From: JANMZR01 sp040385875
GTDB lineage: Bacteria > Bacteroidota > Bacteroidia > Cytophagales > Spirosomataceae
DNA length: 64,000 bases
Reading direction: 5' to 3'
NCBI GenBank assembly: GCA_040385875.1
Contig: JAZKGO010000126.1
Coordinates: forward strand, 1 to 64,000
Positions 24,283 to 33,107 of the stretch are shown one piece after another (within the stretch, counting starts at the first letter, position 1; the number at the start of each line of letters is the position of its first letter). The notes below the pieces were generated by a model. The model ran no database searches, was not told the origin of the DNA, and saw nothing but the letters and a program-made list of their open reading frames with translations. The position numbers were made by a program, and so were the translations under genes.

Positions 24283-25118
24283 ACCGATTAATAATATTAT
24301 TGTCAATTTTTTCTCTTATTGTCATTTCCTGCGAACCTCAAAAAAATAAATCTGAAAAAATTGAAACCTCGAAAGAAAAGGAAATTGTTTTTGCCTATAA
24401 TTTAAATGAACCTTCTCAAAAATTTATTCTTCCCAATAAGTTGAGTGAAATTTCAGGATTAAGTTATTATTCTGAAAATATGCTAGTCTGTATAAACGAT
24501 GAGCTGGGCATAATTTATCATTATGATTTGGAAAAAGAGGAAATTTCAAAAACAATTGATTTTGGTAAAAATGGAGACTATGAAGGGGTAGAAATGGTGG
24601 ACGGATTAACCTATGTTTTGAATAGTACTGGAAAAATAACGGTGGTAAATGTAGAAGGAGAGATTATAGAGACTATTGATTGTAGCTTAAAACAAGTATC
24701 AGAGTATGAAGGAATTGGATTTGAAGCCCTTACTAATTCCTTGCTTTTAGCGGCAAAAGAAGAAAGAGGAGAAAAGAAAATTTATAGCTACAATTTAAAT
24801 GACCATAGTTACCAAGTAAAATTTACCCTTCCAAAAAGCATGATTGAAAGTAATGGTACGGGAAAAGAATTTAAGCCTTCAGGAATAGCGGTAAATCCAC
24901 AAACAGGCGATATTTATGTATTAGCTTCTACAGGAAAAAAGATTATGGTATTGAACAACAAGGGCGAAAAGAAAACTCAGTACAATCTTGATTCCGAGCT
25001 CTTTAGACAACCAGAGGGTATTTGTTTTTCGCCCGAAGGCGATTTGTTTATTGCTTCAGAAGGTAGGGGTGTGAAAGGCTATGTATTAAAATTTATACCA
25101 GCCAATATTTTACAATAG
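24279..25118 (+). CDS. SdiA-regulated-type beta-propeller lipoprotein
   Basis: A 279-residue lipoprotein with signal sequence 'IILLSIFSLIVISC' and lipobox Cys at about residue 18. The body matches the SdiA-regulated family (PF06977 type): 'LSEISGLSYYSENMLVCINDELGIIY', 'GDYEGVEMVDGLTYVL', 'GIGFEALTNSLLLAAK', and 'PSGIAVNPQTGDIYVLAS', all as repeats of a beta-propeller. Its start overlaps the kinase stop, so it may be part of the sensing output or a periplasmic accessory protein. The molecular role of this family is unclear. Confidence 0.85.
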   Translation: MNRLIILLSIFSLIVISCEPQKNKSEKIETSKEKEIVFAYNLNEPSQKFILPNKLSEISGLSYYSENMLVCINDELGIIYHYDLEKEEISKTIDFGKNGDYEGVEMVDGLTYVLNSTGKITVVNVEGEIIETIDCSLKQVSEYEGIGFEALTNSLLLAAKEERGEKKIYSYNLNDHSYQVKFTLPKSMIESNGTGKEFKPSGIAVNPQTGDIYVLASTGKKIMVLNNKGEKKTQYNLDSELFRQPEGICFSPEGDLFIASEGRGVKGYVLKFIPANILQ

Positions 25119-25123
25119 GTCTA

Positions 25124-25597
25124 TTAAGCTAAATCAAAGCCAAAAGGCAAGAAACTCGCCACCCCTTCGGCTACGTAATAGCCATTTTCATCAGTAAAAG
25201 CAATCAATTTAAAGTCAGAATTTTGGCGCTTTACCATTTCAGACATCACTTGCAGGCAAGCACCACATGGCGAGAGCAATTGAGGGATTTTATAATGTTC
25301 CGATCGGGCTGTTACGGCTAATGCCACTATTTTTGAGTCCAATTTGGAATGTGCATAGGCATTCAATGCAACCCTTTCAGCACAAAGGCCAGACGGGAAA
25401 GCTGCATTTTCCTGATTAGAACCTGTAATTATCTCACCATTTTCTAAAAGCAAGCCAGCTCCCACATAAAATTTAGAAAAGGGAGCATATGATGAATAGG
25501 TAGCTTCCACTGTTTTTTCAATTAATGATTTTTCTGACTCTATAAATGAATCGTTATTGTCAAAATGTTTGAGTTCAATATTTTTGTTTATAGTCAT
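25124..25597 (-). CDS. cdd: Cytidine deaminase
   Basis: A 157-residue homotetrameric-type cytidine deaminase that converts cytidine or deoxycytidine to uridine in pyrimidine salvage. The zinc site is complete: Cys72 with the catalytic Glu74 in 'SGLCAERVAL', and Cys111 and Cys114 in 'SPCGACLQV'. Other family features are 'YSSYAPFSKFYVGAGLL' and 'TGSNQENAAFPSG'. It is a single-gene unit, convergent with the lipoprotein gene, with only five bases between stops. Confidence 0.93.
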   Translation of the reverse strand: MTINKNIELKHFDNNDSFIESEKSLIEKTVEATYSSYAPFSKFYVGAGLLLENGEIITGSNQENAAFPSGLCAERVALNAYAHSKLDSKIVALAVTARSEHYKIPQLLSPCGACLQVMSEMVKRQNSDFKLIAFTDENGYYVAEGVASFLPFGFDLA

Positions 25598-25741
25598 ATT
25601 CCGAAATTTTTGATTAAGCTTTCAATTTAGCATTATTTTACTTCAATAAAAGTATTTAAAAAATAATTCCCAAAAACTTTTTTATTTAATGCTTTTGTTT
25701 AAATTTGATTTTTAATTTTTTAACCTCCTATTCATATTTTC

Positions 25742-26281
25742 ATGAAAGCACATACTGAAAGCCCCAATAGGCGTAAATTTTTGTGTAATATGGCTGGAAT
25801 ATTGGCCATTTCTGCAATTAGCCCCAATCAAATCTTTGCTGCAAAAGCCTCACAATCCCTGTCATTTGGAATTTTAGGATTAAAAACCTCGATTAAGGAA
25901 AGCATTTTTGAAGCCCTGACATCAGACTTTTTTGGTAATATTTCAGAAAATGCCAATCGCTCGGATATACTTTTTATAGGTGCTAATTCGAAAGTAGAGG
26001 CGGAAAAAATTGCAAAAAACATTCATAAAAATTCGCTTCTAATTATTGAATCAAAGTCACCAATATTGCTTCAAGGAAATTTTAAAAATGTCCTTTTGAG
26101 CAAAGGAGGAAATTTAGTGATTGTAGAAAAATGGGCCGATGAAAGCATTGAAAATAAAATTTTTGAAAAAATCAAATTTTTTGAAAATAATACTGGGAAT
26201 ATAGACATTAATCGAACCATTCATTTCTTAACTGTTTTAGAAAAATTGACCGCTAAAACAGGTTTACAGGTAATTGCATGA
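25742..26281 (+). CDS. Short Tat-signal protein of unknown function
   Basis: A 179-residue protein that starts with a twin-arginine-like signal: 'NRRKFLCNMAGILAISAIS', cleavage near AAKA at about residue 34. Such signals usually precede Gfo/Idh/MocA oxidoreductases in this phylum, but the rest of this protein (about 145 residues) is too short for one. Only a possible nucleotide-fold start is seen ('SLSFGILGLKTSIKES'), with 'DILFIGANSKVEAEKIAKNI' as another strand-helix unit. It may be a truncated oxidoreductase relative or a separate family. The gene is isolated between cytidine deaminase and the collar genes. Confidence 0.6.
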   Translation: MKAHTESPNRRKFLCNMAGILAISAISPNQIFAAKASQSLSFGILGLKTSIKESIFEALTSDFFGNISENANRSDILFIGANSKVEAEKIAKNIHKNSLLIIESKSPILLQGNFKNVLLSKGGNLVIVEKWADESIENKIFEKIKFFENNTGNIDINRTIHFLTVLEKLTAKTGLQVIA

Positions 26282-26480
26282 AATCGCCATTAAAAAAGCT
26301 TAAACCCACAGGGTTCTGTGAACAAACCGCAAATTATTAAATTGGCGAGTGCTTGCGACCTTTAAAAAATAATTGTATAGGCATGGATTTCATAAATTTA
26401 ATTTGACAAGCTCAAGGCAAATTTATTTCAAAATAGTAATAGTATAAACAAATAAACCAACAATTAAACCAATTTAAATT

Positions 26481-26999
26481 ATGGCAGAGCCGTTTTTAGC
26501 CGAAATTAGGATGTTTTCATTCAATTTCGCACCTAAAGGTTGGGCACAGTGCAATGGACAAATATTGCCCATTAATCAAAACCAAGCCTTATTTTCGATT
26601 CTTGGCACCACATATGGTGGCAATGGTCAAACAACTTTTGCATTACCTAACCTGCGAGGGCGAACGCCCATTCATCAAGGGGATGGATTTACCTTAGGGC
26701 AAAGTGCTGGGGAAACTAACCATACGATCAATCAGCAAGAAATGCCCTCGCACAATCATTTCGTCAATGCGGTTTCAACCAATTCTAATTTGACCGATTC
26801 GCCTTCTAGTAGCACTTTGTTAGCCAATACTGCACCCAACCAAATATATAATGATGGGAGTGGCGGTTTCTCGCCCACAGCTTTAATTGCAGGAACGATT
26901 AGTAATACAGGTGGAAGTCAGCCACATAATAACATGATGCCTTCGGCTGTGATTAATTTTTGTATTGCATTGCAAGGCATTTTCCCTAGTAGAAACTAA
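26481..26999 (+). CDS. MdpB-type phage tail collar-domain protein (1 of 3)
   Basis: A 172-residue protein without a signal peptide. It opens with 'EPFLAEIRMFSFNFAPKGW' and 'CNGQILPINQNQALFSILGTTYGGNGQTTFALPNLRGR', the tail collar signature found in microcystin-dependent MdpB proteins. 'NHTINQQEMPSHNH' and the C-terminal 'GGSQPHNNMMPS' and 'NFCIALQGIFP' match as well. Such proteins form trimeric fibre ends in phage and are found as cell-associated proteins in bacteria. This is the first of three tandem paralogues, each exactly 172 residues, in the order later followed by GNAT and DUF6916 genes. How the product leaves the cytoplasm is unknown. Confidence 0.88.
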   Translation: MAEPFLAEIRMFSFNFAPKGWAQCNGQILPINQNQALFSILGTTYGGNGQTTFALPNLRGRTPIHQGDGFTLGQSAGETNHTINQQEMPSHNHFVNAVSTNSNLTDSPSSSTLLANTAPNQIYNDGSGGFSPTALIAGTISNTGGSQPHNNMMPSAVINFCIALQGIFPSRN

Positions 27000-27035
27000 A
27001 AACATTTTTTTTATAAAAATCAAAATATCACAATT

Positions 27036-27554
27036 ATGGCACAACCTTATGTTGGTGAAATCAGAATGTTTGGGGGTAGTTTTGCCCCCGCAGGATGGGC
27101 TTTTTGTAATGGAGCCCTTATGCCTATTGCAGAAAATGAAGTCCTTTTTCAATTAATTGGCACTACTTATGGTGGCGATGGACAAGAAACCTTTGCCCTA
27201 CCCAGTTTATCAAGTAGAATACCTATCCATATGGGTACAGGTGGTGATGGGCAGACTTATCAAATTGGTGAACTGCTTGGAACTGAATCGGTAACACTCA
27301 CTACCCAACAAATTCCAGTACACAGTCATGCAGCGCAAGCGAATAACTCTTCTGCTATTAATGCTTCGCCTACCAATAGTTATTTGGCGAGATCCTCTAC
27401 AGTGGATATGTTTATCAATGCAAATCCCTCTGATGCGATGTCATCAAATGCTATTATAGGTACAGGAGGCAGTCAGCCTCATGACAATATGCAACCATTT
27501 CTATGTGTGAGTTTTATTATTTCGTTGTTTGGGATTTTCCCAAGTCCAACTTAA
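27036..27554 (+). CDS. MdpB-type phage tail collar-domain protein (2 of 3)
   Basis: A 172-residue paralogue of the preceding gene, 36 bases downstream. The 'QPYVGEIRMFGGSFAPAGW' and 'CNGALMPIAENEVLFQLIGTTYGGDGQETFALPSLSSR' stretches are conserved, as is 'GGSQPHDNMQPFLCVSFIISLFGIFP'. The middle region (about 60-130) is different, which would give each collar protein its own tip. No signal peptide or membrane segment is present. Three non-identical copies suggest a hetero-oligomeric fibre rather than simple gene amplification. That idea is inference. Confidence 0.88.
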   Translation: MAQPYVGEIRMFGGSFAPAGWAFCNGALMPIAENEVLFQLIGTTYGGDGQETFALPSLSSRIPIHMGTGGDGQTYQIGELLGTESVTLTTQQIPVHSHAAQANNSSAINASPTNSYLARSSTVDMFINANPSDAMSSNAIIGTGGSQPHDNMQPFLCVSFIISLFGIFPSPT

Positions 27555-27620
27555 TTTTTAATCAAAAACATCAAAAATGATTTTAAACTATTTGTTTCAA
27601 AATTTTAAAAATATAAAATA

Positions 27621-28139
27621 ATGTCAGATCCATTTGTAGCAGAAATAAGAATATTACCAGGGAATTTTGCCCCAACGGGATGGGCTACCTGTGACGGGCA
27701 GCTACTCCCTATTTCGCAAAATACAGCCCTATTTTCATTGCTCGGCACCTTTTATGGTGGCGATGGAAAATCAACTTTTGCCTTGCCAAACATGCAGGGA
27801 AACGCTCCGATGGGTACCGGACAGGGGCCAGGCTTATCAGAGCGGTTTCTTGGCGAAATGAGTGGGAGTCAAACGGTCACCCTTTTAACTAGTGAAATGC
27901 CTAGCCATAAGCATACATTGGTGGCAGCGCCAGACCCCGGTGAGTCAAATGTACCCACCAACCTTGCCATGACGATGTCATTAAATGGCAATGCCTATTC
28001 GACATCGGCTGCAAACACGCAAATGAATGCTCAAATGTTGGGTATCAGTGGAGGGTCGCTTCCCCATAATAATATGCAGCCCTATTTAACTTTGTTATTT
28101 GTAATTGCCTTGCAAGGTGTTTTTCCACCAAGGGGCTAA
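27621..28139 (+). CDS. MdpB-type phage tail collar-domain protein (3 of 3)
   Basis: The third 172-residue paralogue, 66 bases after the second. It carries 'DPFVAEIRILPGNFAPTGW', 'CDGQLLPISQNTALFSLLGTFYGGDGKSTFALPNMQG' and 'SEMPSHKHTL', ending with 'GGSLPHNNMQPYLTLLFVIALQGVFP'. The middle and tip residues differ from the other two copies. It is followed by the GNAT gene after 11 bases. Together the set resembles phage baseplate fibre genes but no other phage genes are present, so it is a cellular system, not a prophage. Confidence 0.88.
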   Translation: MSDPFVAEIRILPGNFAPTGWATCDGQLLPISQNTALFSLLGTFYGGDGKSTFALPNMQGNAPMGTGQGPGLSERFLGEMSGSQTVTLLTSEMPSHKHTLVAAPDPGESNVPTNLAMTMSLNGNAYSTSAANTQMNAQMLGISGGSLPHNNMQPYLTLLFVIALQGVFPPRG

Positions 28140-28150
28140 AAAAGCTGTGA

Positions 28151-28651
28151 ATGACATTGATAATTAATGAGGTCTATAGTTTAAGGCCTCTTGAAGAAAG
28201 GGATTGGAGTTTTTTAAAAAAAGTTTACGCCAGTACCCGGGAAAATGAAATGAAAATGTTGTCGCATTGGACAGCAGAAATGATTGAAGCTTTTGTAAAT
28301 CAACAGTTTGAAGCGCAACATTTTCATTATCAAAAGTTTTATATCGGGGCTGATTTTTGGGTTATTTATAAAGACGATTTACCCATTGGAAGGCTTTATT
28401 TTCATGAGAATCATGAAGAAAATAATTCCAGAATAATTGATATAAGTATTTTACCAGAATATAGAAATAAGGGAATTGGTCGAAAAATATTAACAGATAT
28501 TCTGAGCCAAGCCCAAAGAGAAAACAAAAAAGTAAGCATACATGTAGAGGCCTTTAACCCTGCCATGAAATTGTACGAGAGTTTGGGTTTTGAAAAAATT
28601 AGTGAGACAAACGGAGTAAATTTTTTATTTGAATGGAAACCAAAGTATTAA
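28151..28651 (+). CDS. GNAT-family N-acetyltransferase in the collar cluster
   Basis: A 166-residue acetyltransferase. The acetyl-CoA-binding motif A 'DISILPEYRNKGIGRKIL' with the Q/RxxGxG/A pattern lies near residues 97-114, followed by 'KKVSIHVEAFNPAMKLYESLGFEKI', the standard C-terminal GNAT strand. It starts 11 bases after the third collar gene and overlaps the next gene by 19 bases, so it is part of the same operon. It may modify one of the collar or surface proteins, or a sugar on them. That function is inferred from position. Confidence 0.85.
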   Translation: MTLIINEVYSLRPLEERDWSFLKKVYASTRENEMKMLSHWTAEMIEAFVNQQFEAQHFHYQKFYIGADFWVIYKDDLPIGRLYFHENHEENNSRIIDISILPEYRNKGIGRKILTDILSQAQRENKKVSIHVEAFNPAMKLYESLGFEKISETNGVNFLFEWKPKY

Positions 28652-28941
28652 ATGAAATTACCATTGATGATTTCAAAAGTTTATTGAATAATAAGTTTGA
28701 TATCACCTTTTCAGAAAATATAACTTTAGGCGCAGATTTGATTGAAGTATTGGAATTAAGGGGGTATTCTGTGTCAGATAGGGGGCCCTTTTCACTGGTA
28801 TTCAGAACTGAACTTAAAAGTGAATACTATAATCAGGGGATTTATAAAATAAGCCACCCAATTAAAGGAGAGATTGAAGTTTTTATGGTGCCAATTGGGG
28901 TTGACAAAAAAGGAATTAAGTACGAAGTGGTGTTTTCTTAA
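28633..28941 (+). CDS. DUF6916-like protein
   Basis: A 102-residue protein that overlaps the GNAT gene by 19 bases. It begins 'NEITIDDFKSLLNNKFDI' and contains 'PFSLVFRTE', 'QGIYKISHP' and 'EVFMVPIGVDKKGIKYEVVF'. These lines match my memory of the DUF6916 family, which is encoded near tail-collar proteins in other bacteria, but this was not checked against a database. No signal or membrane segment is seen. A role as a chaperone or connector for the collar proteins is plausible, yet unproven. Confidence 0.65.
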   Translation: METKVLNEITIDDFKSLLNNKFDITFSENITLGADLIEVLELRGYSVSDRGPFSLVFRTELKSEYYNQGIYKISHPIKGEIEVFMVPIGVDKKGIKYEVVFS

Positions 28942-29053
28942 ACCATTTTAGCAAATATGATTTTCAAAACTTAGAATTAAATCAATTATAGTTGATTTTA
29001 TGATCGAATTTGAACCTTAGAAATTTATAAACTAACAATTAGATTACTCTACT

Positions 29054-32000
29054 ATGAAAAAGATTTACATAATCGTTTTATGTTTTGGAATAGTGCTTTT
29101 AGCCTTGGGTATTCCAAATATTGGCAAATTAAATTCTTTTATTAAAAAAGCAATTGTTGAGGAGAAAGTTAGAAGTAAACCAATTTATACCTTTCAAAAA
29201 AAGGTGAAATTGGAAACACTCAAAAATAATTTTGAGTCCAAAAATATAAAGGTTGCTGCTGTAGATCCTTCCGTTTCGATAGTTCAAAGCGTAACTGTGG
29301 AAGGCGGAGGAAATGCGGCTCCAGGAGGGCAATTGAATTTTAGTTTTTTAATTAGTAATACAGGTACTGAAGCATCGGGGATAACGTTTACCGACCAACT
29401 TATTTCCGATTTAACGCTAGTAGGCTCAGTGTTATCCACCCCAATAGCGGGCGATGATAGCTATTCAAGTATTGGAAATGTCGGAATTGCCGTTCCAGCA
29501 GTTTCTGGTGTATTAGCTAATGATAATAGCCCCACCAATGTGGCGATGACTGTAGGGATATTAACCTCGCCTACGAATGGTTCGGCCACTTTGGCGGCTG
29601 ATGGCGGCTTCACTTATACCCCCACAGCTGGTTATGTAGGCTCTGATAGTTTTACTTATACCTTAACTACAGGTGCGACTAGCTCAACCGGTACGGTAAA
29701 CATTTCAGTATCCGATATGATTTGGTTTGTAAACCCCGCCGCTGGAGCATCAGGTACAGGTACGTTACAAAGTCCATTTAAAAATATGAGCGATGTTGTT
29801 GGAACTAGTGAAGGCAATACCATTTTCGTGTATTCTGGATCCCCAACAGGCGCTTTAACACTTTTAGACAATCAAAAACTAGTCGGCCAAGGCGCATCAG
29901 CCTCACTAGTTTCCATAAGTGGAATTGCGTTTCCTTCTTTTTCAAATGCTTTACCAAGTACGGGAGGGATTAACCCTATATGGACAAATTCAGGTACAAC
30001 ATTAACCTTAGCCACGACCAATGATGTAGAAGGCCTGGACATTAATACTACTGGTGGTATTACTGTTAGTGGCGCAAGTGTGGGAGCGCTTAAAGTACGG
30101 GAAGTTTCTCTTTCCAATGCAGATGGCCAAAGTTTGCAAATTTTGGCTGGAGGTCTTTTGGACGTAGAATTTAAGAGTATTAGCTCAACTGGGGGTAGTA
30201 CCGGAATTTCAGTGGCTAACTCAACTGGTTACTTTCAAATAACAGGTTCAGGGACTGACATTGGCTCGGGTGGAACGATTTCTGGCAAATCTGCTAGAGG
30301 AGCTGAATTTTTGAATTGCACTAATATTACCTTAAAAAATATCGCATTTACCAATGCTAGCACAACAAATGGACTAGTAGATGTTTCAAATAACAGTGGG
30401 CATAATGCGGCTATTCATTTAGGTACGGTGGCTGGAGCAACACTGACAAATATTCAAATTTCAGGCACTACGGCTCAGCACGGAATCAATTTGAACAATG
30501 TTTCTTCTCTAGATATTAGTAATAGTACTGTTTCAAATTGTGGAGATGAGATTAACGAAAACTGTCTCACTGCTTATGGTTTGAGTGGAACCTGTTCTAT
30601 TACAAATTCTACGTTTCAGTTTGCAGCACATAGAGTGGCCTATATTTTCAACGCAGGCTCGCAAAACTTAAATTTAAATGTTGATGGCTCTAATTTTAAT
30701 GATGTAAATACAGATGTTACAATCGGTGGAGATGCCTTTTTTGTCTATTTGGCTGGTTCAACTGCATCTGGAAGCAGTACCGTAAATGTAACAAATTCAA
30801 ACTTTTTAAGAAGTATTGGTGCTGGTTTTCACGGTAAAAGTGAAGGAAACGCTGTTTTGAATTTGAATATAAATGGAAGCACCATTAGCTCTGGAACGGG
30901 CATTGGTTTAGGTATTGTTGCTGAATCGTTGGGCAATGGATCTGGTAGGTCTAAAATAAACTTCAACATTGGAACCAACTCCCCAAATAACATCTCTTCA
31001 AGAGCTGGATTAGCTACTAATTTTTTAATGGAAGGTAAATCGGATGGTGAAGGTAGACTTCAAAATAATATTATTAGAAAAAATAATGTAATTGGGAGCG
31101 ACAATGTGGGAGCCTATGTGCGAGCAATTGCGCAAGAGTTTTCCACCTTAAAGATTGATATTTCAAATAACAATTGCGAGGTAATTGATTCTGGAGGTGG
31201 CACAATCACCCAATATGGTTTTGACATATTTTCAAGAGGAGGAACTTCTGGCGGTACAGAAAATGCAAGAGTAGATGCTATAATTACCAACAATGTTGTC
31301 AAGGTTAACTCAGCTTTGCAGGCGATAAATATCGCTTCTGGTGCAAGTGAGCCCGGAACTCTAAATTTGACAACTTGTGCAAGGGTTGCCAACAATACTA
31401 CTGTACAATCAAATATCAATGCAAGAAGTTTTAGGCTGAGAGTGGGTGTACTGGGTGCATTTGTGACTCTTGATGAAGGCTCCGTAGTGAATGGCAATGC
31501 CGATGATGCGGCCATTGGTGCCTATTGGGATTTTAAAAACAATACACCTATCAACTCCACTAATGCCAATACTGTGGTATTAAGTTCAATAGGTGGAGCC
31601 GTAAACCCTTTCCGAACTACAACTTCCAGTGTTTGTCTGTCTCCGTCAAATCCTGGTGCAAGACTAGGAGTTAACGAAACAATAGCTGAAAATAAGAATA
31701 CTCAAACGTCAAGCCAAGAAGCTAAAATCTCACAGGGAAATACTAAAAAGACAACAAAAGCAAAAAAGGTGACTTTGCAGACTCAACAATCATTGAATTC
31801 GCAAGCCCAATCGGGAGAATTGATTACTGTAAATGGCTCAGGCTCAGGATTTTCATTGCCTCAAGGTAAAAGCACTACCATAACTTTTAGTGCCACAATA
31901 GCTGCTATGCCAACAGTTTGCGAGTTGACTAATTATGGTACTCTTACCAATCCTTCGCTTCAATCCAATACCACCTCAACACCATTGGTCGATATAGATT

Positions 32001-32830
32001 CAGATGGAGATACAATTGCCAATTGTGCTGATGATTGCGATTTAGCAATAGCTGGCATTAGTAATTTCAACACTTCAACTTGTAGTTGTGATGCAGGTTA
32101 CGAACCTATTATGAATGGAAATATTATTACCAGTTGCAAATTGTGTAATTTGGTAGTTGATGCTGGCCCTGAATGTAAAACAGTTTATTCAGGATATAAT
32201 ACAGATTCAAATTGTACTATATTAACTGCCACGGCTTCTGGCGAAGGAAGTTCAGGATATACCTATACATGGAGCAATGGTGCTACAGGGGCTTCAATAA
32301 CGGTTTGTCCTACTGCCAATACCACCTATACCGTCACTGCCACAAAGGGAGGCTGCTCAGCCACAGATTTTGTAAATGTTGAAGTCATAGACGTATCTTG
32401 TGATAAAAATAAAGTGAATGTTTGTCATAATGGCCACACAATTTGTATTTCGAAAGAAGATGTTGCTACACATCTCTTGCATGGTGATAAATTGGGTGCT
32501 TGCGGTACGGTAATTTGTGAGGGCTCAGGTGCTAAAATTGCTGCAGAAGTGATAGGAGAAACTGATAAATTTAATGATAAGTCCGTACAAGTTTCCCCAG
32601 TGCCTACTCATGAACAAATAATTTTGAAACTGCAAAATATGAATAATGGATTGGCTCAATTTGACATCAGGAATACGGCTGGGAAACTAGCTCAATCCGA
32701 AAGTAGAATGATGGAAAAAGGCTATAATGAAGTTGTGATAGATACACGAAAACTAAATTCTGGTATGTATTTCATTCAAATTAAAGATGCGGAGAAAAAA
32801 ACCATTGTGATCAAAATGATTAAAAATTAG
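29054..32830 (+). CDS. Giant cadherin-like/beta-helix surface protein with type IX sorting domain (copy 1)
   Basis: A 1258-residue exported protein. An N-terminal signal-anchor (about 4-22) is followed by a DUF11-like segment (~75-125) and a cadherin-like domain (~131-220: 'AGDDSYSSIGNVG' and 'GSDSFTYTLT'). A long right-handed beta-helix (~222-870) is rich in 'NATLN' type coils with many Ser, Thr, Asn and Gly. Next come a second DUF11-like unit (~920-970), a calcium-binding 'DIDSDGDTIANCADDCD' stretch (~979), an Ig/PKD-like unit (~1029-1115), and the 'VCHNGHTICISKEDVATHLLHGD' module (~1120-1145). The C-terminus (~1177-1258) is a type A type IX sorting domain ('VSPVPTHEQI', 'GMYFIQIKD'). It directly follows the collar operon and has a close tandem paralogue. 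Confidence 0.88.
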   Translation: MKKIYIIVLCFGIVLLALGIPNIGKLNSFIKKAIVEEKVRSKPIYTFQKKVKLETLKNNFESKNIKVAAVDPSVSIVQSVTVEGGGNAAPGGQLNFSFLISNTGTEASGITFTDQLISDLTLVGSVLSTPIAGDDSYSSIGNVGIAVPAVSGVLANDNSPTNVAMTVGILTSPTNGSATLAADGGFTYTPTAGYVGSDSFTYTLTTGATSSTGTVNISVSDMIWFVNPAAGASGTGTLQSPFKNMSDVVGTSEGNTIFVYSGSPTGALTLLDNQKLVGQGASASLVSISGIAFPSFSNALPSTGGINPIWTNSGTTLTLATTNDVEGLDINTTGGITVSGASVGALKVREVSLSNADGQSLQILAGGLLDVEFKSISSTGGSTGISVANSTGYFQITGSGTDIGSGGTISGKSARGAEFLNCTNITLKNIAFTNASTTNGLVDVSNNSGHNAAIHLGTVAGATLTNIQISGTTAQHGINLNNVSSLDISNSTVSNCGDEINENCLTAYGLSGTCSITNSTFQFAAHRVAYIFNAGSQNLNLNVDGSNFNDVNTDVTIGGDAFFVYLAGSTASGSSTVNVTNSNFLRSIGAGFHGKSEGNAVLNLNINGSTISSGTGIGLGIVAESLGNGSGRSKINFNIGTNSPNNISSRAGLATNFLMEGKSDGEGRLQNNIIRKNNVIGSDNVGAYVRAIAQEFSTLKIDISNNNCEVIDSGGGTITQYGFDIFSRGGTSGGTENARVDAIITNNVVKVNSALQAINIASGASEPGTLNLTTCARVANNTTVQSNINARSFRLRVGVLGAFVTLDEGSVVNGNADDAAIGAYWDFKNNTPINSTNANTVVLSSIGGAVNPFRTTTSSVCLSPSNPGARLGVNETIAENKNTQTSSQEAKISQGNTKKTTKAKKVTLQTQQSLNSQAQSGELITVNGSGSGFSLPQGKSTTITFSATIAAMPTVCELTNYGTLTNPSLQSNTTSTPLVDIDSDGDTIANCADDCDLAIAGISNFNTSTCSCDAGYEPIMNGNIITSCKLCNLVVDAGPECKTVYSGYNTDSNCTILTATASGEGSSGYTYTWSNGATGASITVCPTANTTYTVTATKGGCSATDFVNVEVIDVSCDKNKVNVCHNGHTICISKEDVATHLLHGDKLGACGTVICEGSGAKIAAEVIGETDKFNDKSVQVSPVPTHEQIILKLQNMNNGLAQFDIRNTAGKLAQSESRMMEKGYNEVVIDTRKLNSGMYFIQIKDAEKKTIVIKMIKN

Positions 32831-33012
32831 TATTAAATTGGGTCAATTCTTTTAGAAAACGTACCAATAAATATGATATCTAGCCCATTTTTTTAATAAG
32901 TTCTGAGTTTTTTAAAAACTGCCCTATTAATCAATTTTTACCAGAACTAATATATTTGAACTGGTTGGATTGATAAAGAATTAAATGAGTATAAATTAAT
33001 GTCTTAATCTAT

Positions 33013-33020
33013 TATCTTTG
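33013..33020 (+). promoter_or_regulatory. -7 element upstream of the second giant gene
   Basis: TATCTTTG at 33013-33020 matches the TAnnTTTG consensus, 88 bases before the ATG at 33108. No good -33 element is visible at the right distance, so this is tentative. The intervening leader (about 33062-33107) is very similar to the leader of copy 1. Confidence 0.35.
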
Positions 33021-33107
33021 ATTAAACTGGTAAAATTAAGTTTAATTGATTTGTTTATTGAATTTGAACACCTAAAAAATATAAATTAACAATTAGAATA
33101 TTCAATT

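Noticed and set aside
26481..28941. A prophage or phage-derived particle cluster
   Set aside because: Only collar-type proteins are present. There is no capsid, portal, terminase, sheath, lysis or integrase gene, and the set is followed by ordinary cellular surface genes.
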